The notes under the pieces were generated by a model. That model saw only the letters and a program-made list of their open reading frames with translations. It was not told the origin of the DNA and ran no database searches. A stretch of DNA of 64,000 bases from Galeopsis tetrahit. Taxonomy: Eukaryota > Streptophyta > Magnoliopsida > Lamiales > Lamiaceae. Where the stretch lies: NCBI GenBank assembly GCA_963675135.1, contig OY776131.1, positions 34,185,381 to 34,249,380 on the forward strand, given 5' to 3'. Below are positions 55,384 to 64,000 of the stretch, piece after piece. Numbering within the stretch: the stretch's first letter is position 1; every line of letters begins with the position of its first letter. The translations under genes were made by a program, and so were the position numbers.

Positions 55384-55459
55384 TCTGGGGTTCGAACTCT
55401 GGACCTCGCGGTCTCGAAGGCTTTTGAGCGCCCCCTGTGTGCCGTTTAGGCTAGGAGCT
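55384..55459 (-). other. tRNA-like module 2 inside the CACTA end
   Basis: Second module in tandem: A-box-like TAGCCTAAACGG (55442-55453) and B-box-like GAGTTCGAACCCC (55387-55399) about 42 bases apart, the longer spacing of class II (Leu/Ser) tRNAs. About 31 bases separate it from module 1. Confidence 0.55.
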
Positions 55460-55512
55460 TTTAGTCGACATGGTGTGAATGCAATTAATATATATTCAAT
55501 TTAATTTGAGTT

Positions 55513-55876
55513 TTTAATTCTTTCATTAATTCAATCCATTCTAATTTTAATTGTTCCTTATTAAATTATTTATCAAAGCATATCATAATTATTTCTAAAT
55601 TATGTTTTTCAAATTAACTAAATTATGTTTTTCAAATTAAATAATTTATTTACGGTATCAATTCACACTATTTAAATTTATTCTAATCCTCAATTTACAA
55701 CATTTTAATTCTTTAATTAATTCAATCCATTCTAACTTTAATTGTTGCTTATTAAATTATTTATCAAAGCATATCATAATTATTTCTAAATTATGTTTTT
55801 CAAATTAAATAATTTATTTACGGTATCAATTCACACTATTTAAATTCATTCTAATTTTTAATTTCACAACATTATA
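55513..55876. repeat. AT-rich tandem duplication in the CACTA element
   Basis: A unit of about 170-195 bp beginning AATTCTTTCATTAATTCAATCC is present twice (about 55513-55706 and 55707-55876), with small differences and a 23-bp internal duplication (CTAAATTATGTTTTTCAAATTAA) in the first copy. Confidence 0.75.
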
Positions 55877-56245
55877 ATTACATACAACATTGAATATAAT
55901 TATTTTCACTTATACATTTAAATTTATTCTAATCACATCATGTAAATTCATTCTAATTTTCAATTCAACACATTAAATATATATAATTATTTTCACTTAT
56001 CCATTTAAAAATATGAATTCACTTATCCATATAATTAAAAATATTTTCATCTATTATAAAATTATTCTCTAGTTCATTTTCAATTAAAATAACATCATAT
56101 CACAAACAACATTAATTATAAACATAATTAGCATGTTCACGTCAATTAAAATAATAACATCACACACAACATTAAAATAAAAATTAATCCTCAACGTCAA
56201 TGTAATATAATAACATCACACGTAACAAAGTAATATAAAAATGTA

Positions 56246-57541
56246 TCACTCCTCATCACCAACACCATCACCATCATCCTCAGTATCATCCCGATCCTGA
56301 ACCTGGCTACTATCATGAACGTGGTGCGACGCCCCCGACGGCATCGGCGGCCTCGGCTCCCCACCCATCCCACCCATCTGATCCATCCCACCCATCTGAC
56401 CCATCCCACCCATCTGACCCATCCGGCCACCCATCTGTCCCATCATCATTGCAAGCTGCTCCTCAAAATGCTTGGTTAAGCGCTCCTCCTGCTGCCGCAT
56501 TTGTTCCAGTAAGCGTTGCTCTCTTTCTTCATTGACTCTCCGTTCTTCAGCAATCCTCCTGTTCATGTCTTCCTCGGTGAATCGTCCATAAGCCGTACCA
56601 CTTGACGTCTCGCCAGGACCGGAGGAGACCCGTCTGTTCTTGCCTACTTGTCCAAGGCCCCTAACACGTCCATGAGACCTGCCGACCTCTTCACGTACAG
56701 TTGAGACATCTCGGGTATAGGTAGGGCCTGGGAACCATCCTCTGAACTAGGTTCATCTGACGGATCTCTTGTAGTATTATTGGTGAGCTCCTCCTGTATC
56801 TGGTCCTATACGTGCACATTTAAAAGTGGGTTAATACATTTTCAAGTACAATTAAATATATATTTGTTATATGTATATGTACACACTTACAAGTAAATCA
56901 CCCATATGGCCACAAGTGTATGTCCCGTTTTCGTAACGGTGGTAATATTCAACTATCTCTCAGTCGTATGCAGGGCGTCCCATCCTCTCCTCCTGTATTT
57001 TGAATCGAAGACATATACGAATAAATAAACTAAATAATTAACTAAAATTAATTATATATAATTGACCACAAATACTTACAATGCGTCGTGCGACCTCTGC
57101 TGCTCCACGAGCTCCGCCTTTATGAGTACCATGGCCAGTACCCGGACCTCCAGGCTCGGATAAGCGGTTCTTACGAGCCTGCTCGCTCTTCTTAATTGTT
57201 TCGGGATTGTTCCAGTGACGAACTAAGTCGTTCCAAACATTCACATCCCACCTCGGCCTCTTGTTATCCCTCACCCACGCCTTCTTGATTTTTGATAACA
57301 TGTTAGTGTACCGACTTGCAGCTCTTTGAAGAAAGAGTCGGTACACCTCTGTAGAAGATGTGGCTTCAGGGTCCCACCTGACCTCGGTCTGCAAAAAAAA
57401 ATTAATTAACGAATTAATATAACAAAATAACAAAATGTTAATGTAAAGTTATTTTATACCTGGAATGTATCCCACCACCGCTGTACCGTGCCGGGTGATA
57501 CCAAAGCCCAGGCGTGTGCACCAAGCTGAATTATCTTCACC
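56246..57541 (-). pseudogene. CACTA second gene, Transposase_24-like
   Basis: Minus-strand pieces with plausible introns: 57541 to about 57461 ('KIIQLGAHAWALVSPGTVQ'), about 57388-57078 ('VYRLFLQRAASRYTNMLSKI', 'VWNDLVRHWNNPE', 'GPGTGHGTHKGGARG'), a short exon near 56996, and 56815-56246, which ends with a Gln/Glu-rich coil followed by 'MGQMGGRMGQMGGMGQMGG' repeats and an acidic tail. This fits the plant Ptta/En/Spm (Transposase_24) family that helps bind the subterminal repeats. An in-frame stop near 56970 ('GRPAYD*') suggests decay. Exon ends are approximate. Confidence 0.7.
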
Positions 57542-57686
57542 TATATATATATATAAGCCGAATTAATGTGAGAATTTCTATAACTTAACACTTTACACAA
57601 ATCGTTATTTTAAGATAACTTACAATTTCTTCAAACCACGACACTTAATTATATAATTTGAAGAATCGTATGAGAAATTAATTAAA

Positions 57687-60087
57687 TTACCTCTCGTATG
57701 GATACATCCATCTGTATTGAACTGGACCACACACTTTTGCTTCATATGCAAGGTGCACAGGTAGATGTTCCATAGAGTTGAAGAAGCTGGGTGGAAAGAT
57801 ACGTTCCAACTTGCACAAGATGATTGGGATATCTGTTTCCAGTCGAGTCATGTTGTCAACTGTGATGGTCGTAGAAGTCAACTCCTTAAAAAATAGACTA
57901 AGCTCAGTGATTGCTTTCCACACAGTGAGCGGCAGAATTTTGTAAAAAGCAATCGGTAGTAATCTCTGCATAAACACGTGACAATCATGACTCTTCATCC
58001 CATACAATTTCAATTTCGACCAGTCAATGCAACGAGACATGTTAGACACATATCCATCTGGAAACTTCAACTCACTTATCCACTTACAAACAACATCCTT
58101 CTGCTTCTTATCAAGCGAAAAAGAAGCCTTGGGATACTTTGATGTACGTGGACATTTCTTGAGAGAGGGACGACGACAATAATCATTCAGCTCGTCTCTT
58201 GATTTAGACGTGTCCTTTGTTTTCCCCTCCACATTCATCACCGTGTTGAAAACGTTATCAAACACATTTTTCTCAATATGCATCACGTCTAAATTGTGTC
58301 GTATCAACAAGGTACTCCAATACGGCAACTCCCAGAAAATGCTTTTCCACTTCCACCCTCCATCAAGTTTTTTGTTGTGAGCCTCAGCACCATCCTCTCT
58401 AACCTTTCTATATCCCAAATGATCAATTTCGTATAGGAGACTTGCACCCGTTCGAATAGGCGGTGGATCATCTGTGACTACTACTCCGGCCATGAATGCA
58501 GTTTTATTCGTTCGCCACGTGTGATTCGGTGGTAAGAACTTTCGGTGGTTGTCGAACCACGACTGCTTTCGACTTTTATTCAAGTAGAATGCATCGGTGT
58601 ACTCTCCACAATATGGACAAGCAAGCCTTCCGGCTGTACTCCAACCAGACAACATTGAGTATGCTGGGAAGTCACTAATGGTCCAGATAAGTGCAGCTCG
58701 CATCCAAAAGTTTTGCTTTCTAGCAACATCGTAAGTTTGCACCCCATTTTCCCATAAAAATCTCAAATCTGCTATCAGTGGTTGCAAAAACACATCAAGT
58801 TTGTCCTTCGGACTTTTAGGCCCGGGCACGAGAATCGAAAGAAACATGAATTGATCCTTCATGCATAACCACGGGGGTAGATTGTACGGAGTAAGTATAA
58901 CTGGCCATGACGAATATTGTTTCCCCGTCATTCCAAACGGTGCAAACCCGTCTGTGCTCAAGCCCAACCTCACATTCCTAATTTCAGATGCAAAATCAGG
59001 ATACGAACGGTCCAAATGCTTCCAAGCCAGCGAGTCTGCCGGGTGACGCATAACACCAGAGTCATCAGAAGCGCACGAGGCATGCCATGTCATATCCTTC
59101 GCAGTGGCCTTGGACATGTACAATCTTTGCAAACGAGGAATTATCGGAAAGTAGAACATCTCCTTAACCGGGCGTTTCTTTTTCAACCGACCATCTACAT
59201 CAACCCTACTCGGCTTATACCGTGATCGACCACAAATCTTACAAAAATCTAGTTCGCTGTCTGCACCCCAAAATAACATGCAATTATGTGCACAACAATC
59301 AATCCTTTCTACCGGAAGACCCATCCCACTCATCAAATGTTTGGTGTCGTTAAATTTCTTGGGAACCTTATTTTCGGGAGGACAAATCTCACGAATCAAC
59401 TCAACAACCTGATTGTATCCCCTTTCAGACAATCTGTTTTCCGTTTTAATGTTCAACAATCTGGAATTGAATGACAACTGCGAATGAGATTCACAACCAG
59501 GATACAAGTCTTGGTCCGCTGCACGAAGCATGCCGTAAAACTGTGCCGCATTCTTGTTAGGGGGTTCTTCATTAAGTGCCTCCTCTTCCACGTCGATTCC
59601 AAAATCAATCCGCTGCACGAAGCATGTCGTAAAACTGTGCCGCATTCTTGTTAGGGGGTTCTTCATTAAGTGCCTCCTCTTCCACGTCGATTCCAAAATC
59701 AATGTTTGGGCCACCCATTAACTCTTCTACCATAGTGTGGTACGAACTAGGTCCCGCTGGGTCAACGTCGTTTGAAGTTGACGCATATTCATTAGTGTTT
59801 TGATATGGACGTGGACCCCAACTCTCTTCCCCGTGATAAATCCAATTATAATAATTCAGTGTAAAACCATTTCGATATAAATGAGATTTCACTTCATTAG
59901 GATCTCTATAAGTTTGATTTCGACATCTAGCTTTCGAACAAGGACACCTAATTTTTCCTTCCCAAATCGAATTCGGATTACTAGTAGCAAATTCAATAAA
60001 TTCATTTATTCCACTAACAAATCCGGGGTTCATAATCCCATTCACTAATCTTGGACTATACATCCAACTACGAATTGAATAATTCAT
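57687..60087 (-). pseudogene. CACTA TNP2-type transposase, frameshifted by duplication
   Basis: The N-terminal piece (60087-59605) is a transposase-associated domain with 'CPCSKARCRNQTYRDPNEV' and 'HLYRNGFTLNYYNWIYHGEE'. The main piece (59714-57687) is the TNP2 (Transposase_21) domain: 'CAHNCMLFW', 'CKICGRSRYKP', 'YFPIIPRLQRLYMSKATAKD', 'RNVRLGLSTDGFAPFG', 'CPYCGEYTDAFYLN', 'RHNLDVMHIEKNVFDNV', 'CHVFMQRLLPIAF'. It cuts and moves the element by binding its ends. A 94-bp tandem duplication shifts the frame between the pieces. After 'QYRWMYPYER' a donor (GAGAG/GTAATT) near 57690 suggests the gene continues into the region below 57541. Confidence 0.88.
59516..59703. repeat. 94-bp tandem duplication in the transposase gene
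   Basis: CCGCTGCACGAAGCATG...CCAAAATCAAT occurs as 59516-59609 and again as 59610-59703, with one C/T difference. 94 is not a multiple of three, so the transposase frame is broken. Confidence 0.92.
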
Positions 60088-60678
60088 GTCAATCGACGTC
60101 TAGCTAGCTACAACACACAAACAACCAACGTCTCATTTCCCAACTCTATTAAAATCAATTAATATAATTCTAATTATATTCTAATAATTATTCTAACACC
60201 CTAATTAACAAATAAATTCATATAGACATATAACACAAATATAATTCTAACACCCTAATTAACAAATAAATTCATATAACTTAATTATTAAAACATACGT
60301 ACATATAAATACATGTCTAACACAACATAATTAATTAACAATTTATAAATTCTTACAATTAACACATGCATGCATAAAAATAAACAATTCTAACAATTTT
60401 ATATATACATACAACATATATGCATATATATACATATATATACTAAAACTATATATACATATATAACTTCAAATTTAACCAATGAAAACGAAAAAAATTA
60501 CCGTAGAAATGCTCCCGTCGAAGTGTAGAACACAAATGGCCAAAAACCGAGTTCGATCCGCAAACGAAGGTGATTTTTTAGTGGGGAGGTGTAAAACTCG
60601 ACAATGGAGGTTTGGGGGAGGGGTGTTGCGGCTGTTACGTTCTGGAAGAAAGGGGGTTTGGCCAATTTATATTGAATT
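60088..60678. other. leader region of the CACTA transposase gene
   Basis: AT-rich sequence (60110-60480), then GC-richer sequence (60481-60660) on the promoter side of the minus-strand transposase. It probably contains the promoter and 5' UTR, but I cannot place a start site. Confidence 0.45.
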
Positions 60679-60905
60679 AGGGCATCGGGGAAGGCATCGG
60701 GCCCACTGCCGATGCCATTTTGCATCGGGGGGCCGTTACCAAATGGCATCGGGGCTCACTGCCGATGCCATTTTGCATCGGCCATTAAATGTCGTTGCCA
60801 TTTCGCATCGGGGCCCACTGCCGATGCCATTTTGCATCGGGCATTAAATGCCGTCCCCTTTTCGCATCGGCCGGCCTGCCGATGCCATTTGCCGATGCCA
60901 TTTCG
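60679..60905. repeat. CACTA subterminal repeats, right
   Basis: Repeated GGCATCGGGGCCCACTGCCG and CCATTTTGCATCGG phrases, the counterpart of the left array in the same style and orientation pattern. Confidence 0.9.
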
Positions 60906-60930
60906 TTATTACACAATAATATGTGGACTG

Positions 60931-61580
60931 GGAAGAGGGGTATGTACTTATAATTGTTTAATTATTTTCTCTTATTTCATTATTATTGAAAAACATCTGT
61001 CTTATTATTATAGAAAAAAATAACTTTTTACCAGTTTAAAAATCTCTTTCAAAGACATCTATTTACAACCGATATTATTACTTTTTATATGTTAATTAAA
61101 AATTACCTCTCAAATAAATTAAATTATCCATTATATTCCTTCTAAAATATTACTCCCTCCGTCCAATTTTATTATGCCCACTTCTCCGGGTACGGGTTTT
61201 AATGAATATCGGGGATTTAGGGCTCAATTCTCACCGGTTTATTCAATAGAACTTTCACACTCATCAAATGTCCCCAAACAACAACACATCATGCATTCAT
61301 GGCATCAAAGATCAACAAATATGAACACAACATGAACACTACTATCCATCACCAATCATGCATACATTCAAAGCAAATAGACATCACCACAACTACTCAC
61401 TATGGATTCCAAAGATTATCCATGCTCACATTTCACCATAAATCCACTACCCAACACATGATCAAAACCAACTTAAACGATATAAGCATATGAAAGCAAA
61501 GTGTGCGCCGGTGTAAAATGTAACACAAACGAAATGACAAAACGGTGCAAGGGATAACAACTTGTGGAAAAATAAAAGAA
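60931..61580. other. spacer with MITE fragment
   Basis: No gene is visible. 61152-61205 starts CTCCCTCCGTCCAATTTTATT, the left end of a mariner-type MITE, followed by a phrase known from its right half (CCGGGTACGGGTTTTAATGAATAT) with no matching right end, so it is a truncated copy. The remainder (61206-61580) is A/C-rich. Confidence 0.5.
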
Positions 61581-64000
61581 AAATAACTCCCCCAAACTTA
61601 GAATTTTACTATGTAAAAATTCTAAGTTTGGGGCTACAAGTTGTTACCTCCCTCCTTGCACATCTCAAACTCTTCAAAGATCACCATTGCACCACTTTCT
61701 CCCTCTTTCCAAAGTTGGCTTTGCTTTCTTCTTCATTTTCCAAGAAAGTATATCCATGAAATTCCTCATCCATACCTACAAAAGAGACTTAGCTATCAAA
61801 ACTACTAAAACAAGAAAAACATGAAAGCAATAAAACCTTGGATTGCCTCTCAAGAAGCGCTATTTTTAACGTCTTATGCCAGACGGTTCTTCCTTGAGAT
61901 GATTTGTCAAGTCACCCCAACATCATCCTTGTTCTTAACCTTCTTTGCCCATCCAACTTTTTTAAATCCATTTAAGCACCCACTAGCTAGCCCATCCGGC
62001 TCTTCAATCATATCATATGAAGTTGATGCCTCATTCAACCCCAAACTTGCACAAATGGCTTTTCTTGATTTGGGGGAGTTTTTGAAGAAAACTCCCCTAA
62101 ACTTGGCCTTCTTATCTATCTTCAAATCTTTGTCTTCCACCTTGGGGTTCTCTTTCACAAAATTGATCTTGGGATCTTCTTCCACCTTCTCTTTCATGGG
62201 CATTTGATAGTGATCTCTCTTGGAGTACTCATACTCTTCATCCCCATCATCATCGTCATGGAATTTAATGGCTCTATAGATGTTGAACGAAATCTTCTCG
62301 TCACCAACATTTAGTTTGAGCTCTCCATTTCGTACATTGATGATAGCTCCTTCCGTTGCTAGGAACGGTCTTCCCAAAATCAAGGGGATTTCCCTATCTT
62401 CCTCCATGTCAAGCACCACAAAATCCACCGGAAATATGAATTTCCCCACTTTTACAAGCACATCATCAACCGTGCCTAGGGGATATACCATGGAGCGATC
62501 CGCCAATTGAATATTCATGGTAGTGGGCTTCAACTCTCCTAAGTCAAGTGATTTAAAGAGTGATAATGACATTAGGTTTATGTTTGCTCCAAGATCACAC
62601 AAAGCACGATAAGTTCCCTCTTTGCCAATTACACAAGGTAATGTGAACGAACCGGGATCCCTAAGCTTTGGAGGTAGCTTAGCTTGGATGATGGAGCTAC
62701 ATTCTTCAGTGAGGTGAACCGTCTCATACTCCACCATTTTTCTCTTCTTGCTCATAATATCCTTAAAAAACTTGGCATAGTGAGGTATTTGCTCAAGGGC
62801 CTCCGCAAACGGGATGTTGATGTGTATATTTTTAAACATCTCCAAGAATTTGACGAACTTTGCATCCAAACTCGTCTTCTTGAGTCGTTGAGGGTGTGGA
62901 ATTGGAGGCTTGTATGGAGATGGAGGCTTGTAGGCATCATTCTCTTTCTCAACATATTTCTCTTCAACTTTCCTTCCTTGTTGCTCCTCTTCACCATCTT
63001 CCTTTGACATCATGGGGCCTTCATAGCTTGTGCCACTCCTCAACTTAATTGACTTGCATTGCTCTTTGGGGTTCAATTCCGTGGTTGAGGGGAATCGACA
63101 CGGCTTGTGTTGATTTTCAACCATAGTAGCAATTTGACCCACTTGAATCTCAATGGCTTTCACATCATTCTTGATTCCAATCACCTTATTTGCTAAATGA
63201 CCAATTTTCTCATCTTGGCTTTCAATCTTTTGCCAAGTCCTTGTCATGAAACTCTTCGTCTCTCCCATGAACTTCTTGGTATCTCCCATGAATGTTATAA
63301 ACATTTCTTCCAAGGTAAGCTTTGAGGACGACTCTTCGATCAAACCATCTCGAGCATTGAAGTTCGATAGTGGTTGAATCACATTGTGTGGGTTAGCATA
63401 TGAGAAACTTTCATGGTTTCTCAAGCCGGGATGATATTGGTTCGGATTAGGAGGGTGATAGTTCCCATGATTTTGTCTTTCGCCCCAACCTATTTCTCTA
63501 AAATATCGGTCTCTTTGGTTGTTCATGTAATGGGCCTCTTCGTATTGTGCATCATTAGGCTCCACTAGTGCTTTGGTCGTTATCAAAGAAATCAACTTAT
63601 CCACTTTGTTAGATAAGTTGGCACTTTCTTCCGAATTTTGAGTGGAGGCTACCCTTCGATAAAAGCCTTCTCTCGGATGGCCATTGATTGCCATTTTTAG
63701 CCATCTCTTCCAAGAGAACATACCCTTCCTCCGTCGTCTTCCCCAATAACGACCCTCCACCCGCCGAAGCATCCACCATTCCTCTCGTTCGGTGGTCCAT
63801 TCCATTATAGAAGTGGCATATGATTTGGTCTCGTGAGAAACCATGTTGTGGGCAACTTCTAATCAAGTCCTTGAAACGCTCTCATGCTTCGGCCAAAGAC
63901 TCATCATCATCTTGTCGAAATGAAGATATTTTCCCTCGTATTTGGATGGTCTTGCTTGGGGGGAAATACTTCATTAAGAATGCGTCAACAAGGTCATTCC
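61581..64000 (-). mobile_element. Ty3/gypsy (Athila/Tat-type) element, gag-protease part
   Basis: On the minus strand the Gag region enters from beyond the window (64000), continues to protease, and then meets a polypurine-like AAGTTTGGGGGAG (61587-61599) about 310 bases after the ORF end, with no reverse transcriptase or integrase between. The block GACGTTAAAAATAGCGCTTC and GAGGCAATCC (61840-61880) matches the one in the 23.5-kb element. It is therefore a non-autonomous member of the same lineage; the LTR is not identified. Confidence 0.75.
61907..63844 (-). pseudogene. gypsy Gag C-terminal part and aspartic protease
   Basis: The region around residues 90-250 holds Gag tail sequence with helical coils ('MFITFMGDTKKFMGETKSFM', 'IGIKNDVKAIEIQVGQIATM'). 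From about residue 310 come 'KFVKFLEMFKNIHINIPFAE', 'PKLRDPGSFTLPCVIG', and the retropepsin active site 'ALCDLGANINLMSLSLF' near residues 413-429, with the C-terminal 'IPLILGRPFLAT' loop. It ends 'KKVKNKDDVGVT'. The first about 65 residues are out of frame: Gag proper continues upstream in the frame of 63866-63609 ('RSCPQHGFSRDQIICHFYNG', 'MDHRTRGMVDASAGG'), so a frameshift lies near 63660. A stop also precedes 63866. Confidence 0.82.

Larger units (their letters stand above)
54973..60930 (-). mobile_element. CACTA (En/Spm) transposon, decayed
   Basis: It starts CACTACAAAATAATGCAG at 54973 and has GGCATCGG-rich subterminal regions at both ends. Inside, on the minus strand, are a TNP2-type transposase (57687-60087) and a second transposase-associated gene (56246-57541). 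The right end is less clear: the last subterminal copy ends near 60905 and the expected TGTAGTG is replaced by something like ATATGTGG near 60930. The right boundary is therefore approximate and the element is probably immobile. Confidence 0.85.

Noticed and set aside
55032..55449. Overlapping frames with MPFGNG/ADAISHR repeats
   Set aside because: They are translations of the CACTA subterminal repeats and of the tRNA-like modules.
61821..62207. 128-aa plus-strand frame
   Set aside because: It is the shadow of the gypsy gag-protease frame on the minus strand.
1..64000. Bacterial-type operons, ribosome binding sites or plasmid functions
   Set aside because: Introns, LTR elements, LINEs and MITEs all show plant nuclear DNA.

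Overview
The window is nuclear DNA from a flowering plant, very probably a eudicot. The evidence is split genes with GT-AG introns, a plant DEAD-box helicase, and a dense load of plant-type transposons (Ty1/copia, Ty3/gypsy of the Athila/Tat type, LINE, hAT, CACTA, mariner/Stowaway-like MITEs). I cannot name the species. There are only two host protein genes that look intact. The first is a 15-exon minus-strand RH16/Dbp9/DDX56-type RNA helicase (8055-15228, 585 aa). The second is a 14-exon plus-strand major facilitator of the tetracycline-efflux/HIAT1-like group (39837-53571, 429 aa). Both exon models keep frame throughout.

Layout: 1-about 5530 is the 3' part of a decayed copia element with its 3' LTR. 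6123-7697 is a 1.6-kb foldback-like element with arms of about 0.57-0.62 kb. 8055-16150 is the helicase; its sixth intron holds a 1254-bp hAT-type element with an 8-bp target duplication, and that element carries a tRNA-Val(UAC) gene or recent pseudogene. 17426-18047 is a second hAT-type MITE. 18594-30525 is a 5'-truncated LINE bounded by an 18-bp target duplication and split by two LTR-type insertions: an abnormal element with two LTR starts facing outward (19679-23104), and a complete non-autonomous gypsy-like element with 1.65-kb LTRs and one 418-aa ORF (23526-29875). 32.2-37.7 kb holds a Myb/SANT-like gene fragment, a gag-only copia element and a second decayed LINE.

39.8-53.6 kb is the MFS gene. 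Its 8.4-kb intron 4 contains mariner MITEs and the most remarkable object here, a copia element (42883-49272) that has captured an intronless, 5'-UTR-bearing cDNA of a mitochondrial ADP/ATP carrier. The carrier is fused in frame to gag, and the element's 5' end is rearranged into inverted copies of LTR, leader and gag, as expected from template switching during reverse transcription. 54973-about 60930 is a CACTA (En/Spm) element with a TNP2 transposase broken by a 94-bp tandem duplication, GGCATCGG-type subterminal repeats, and two tandem tRNA-like (A box/B box) modules. The window ends in a minus-strand gypsy gag-protease region (61907-64000).

The host genes have no visible functional link to each other. 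The story of the window is layered transposition: LINE first, then LTR elements inside it, and introns of both host genes enlarged by insertions. Coordinates of exons and duplications were read by eye from the sequence; family assignments come from recognising motifs, not from a search.
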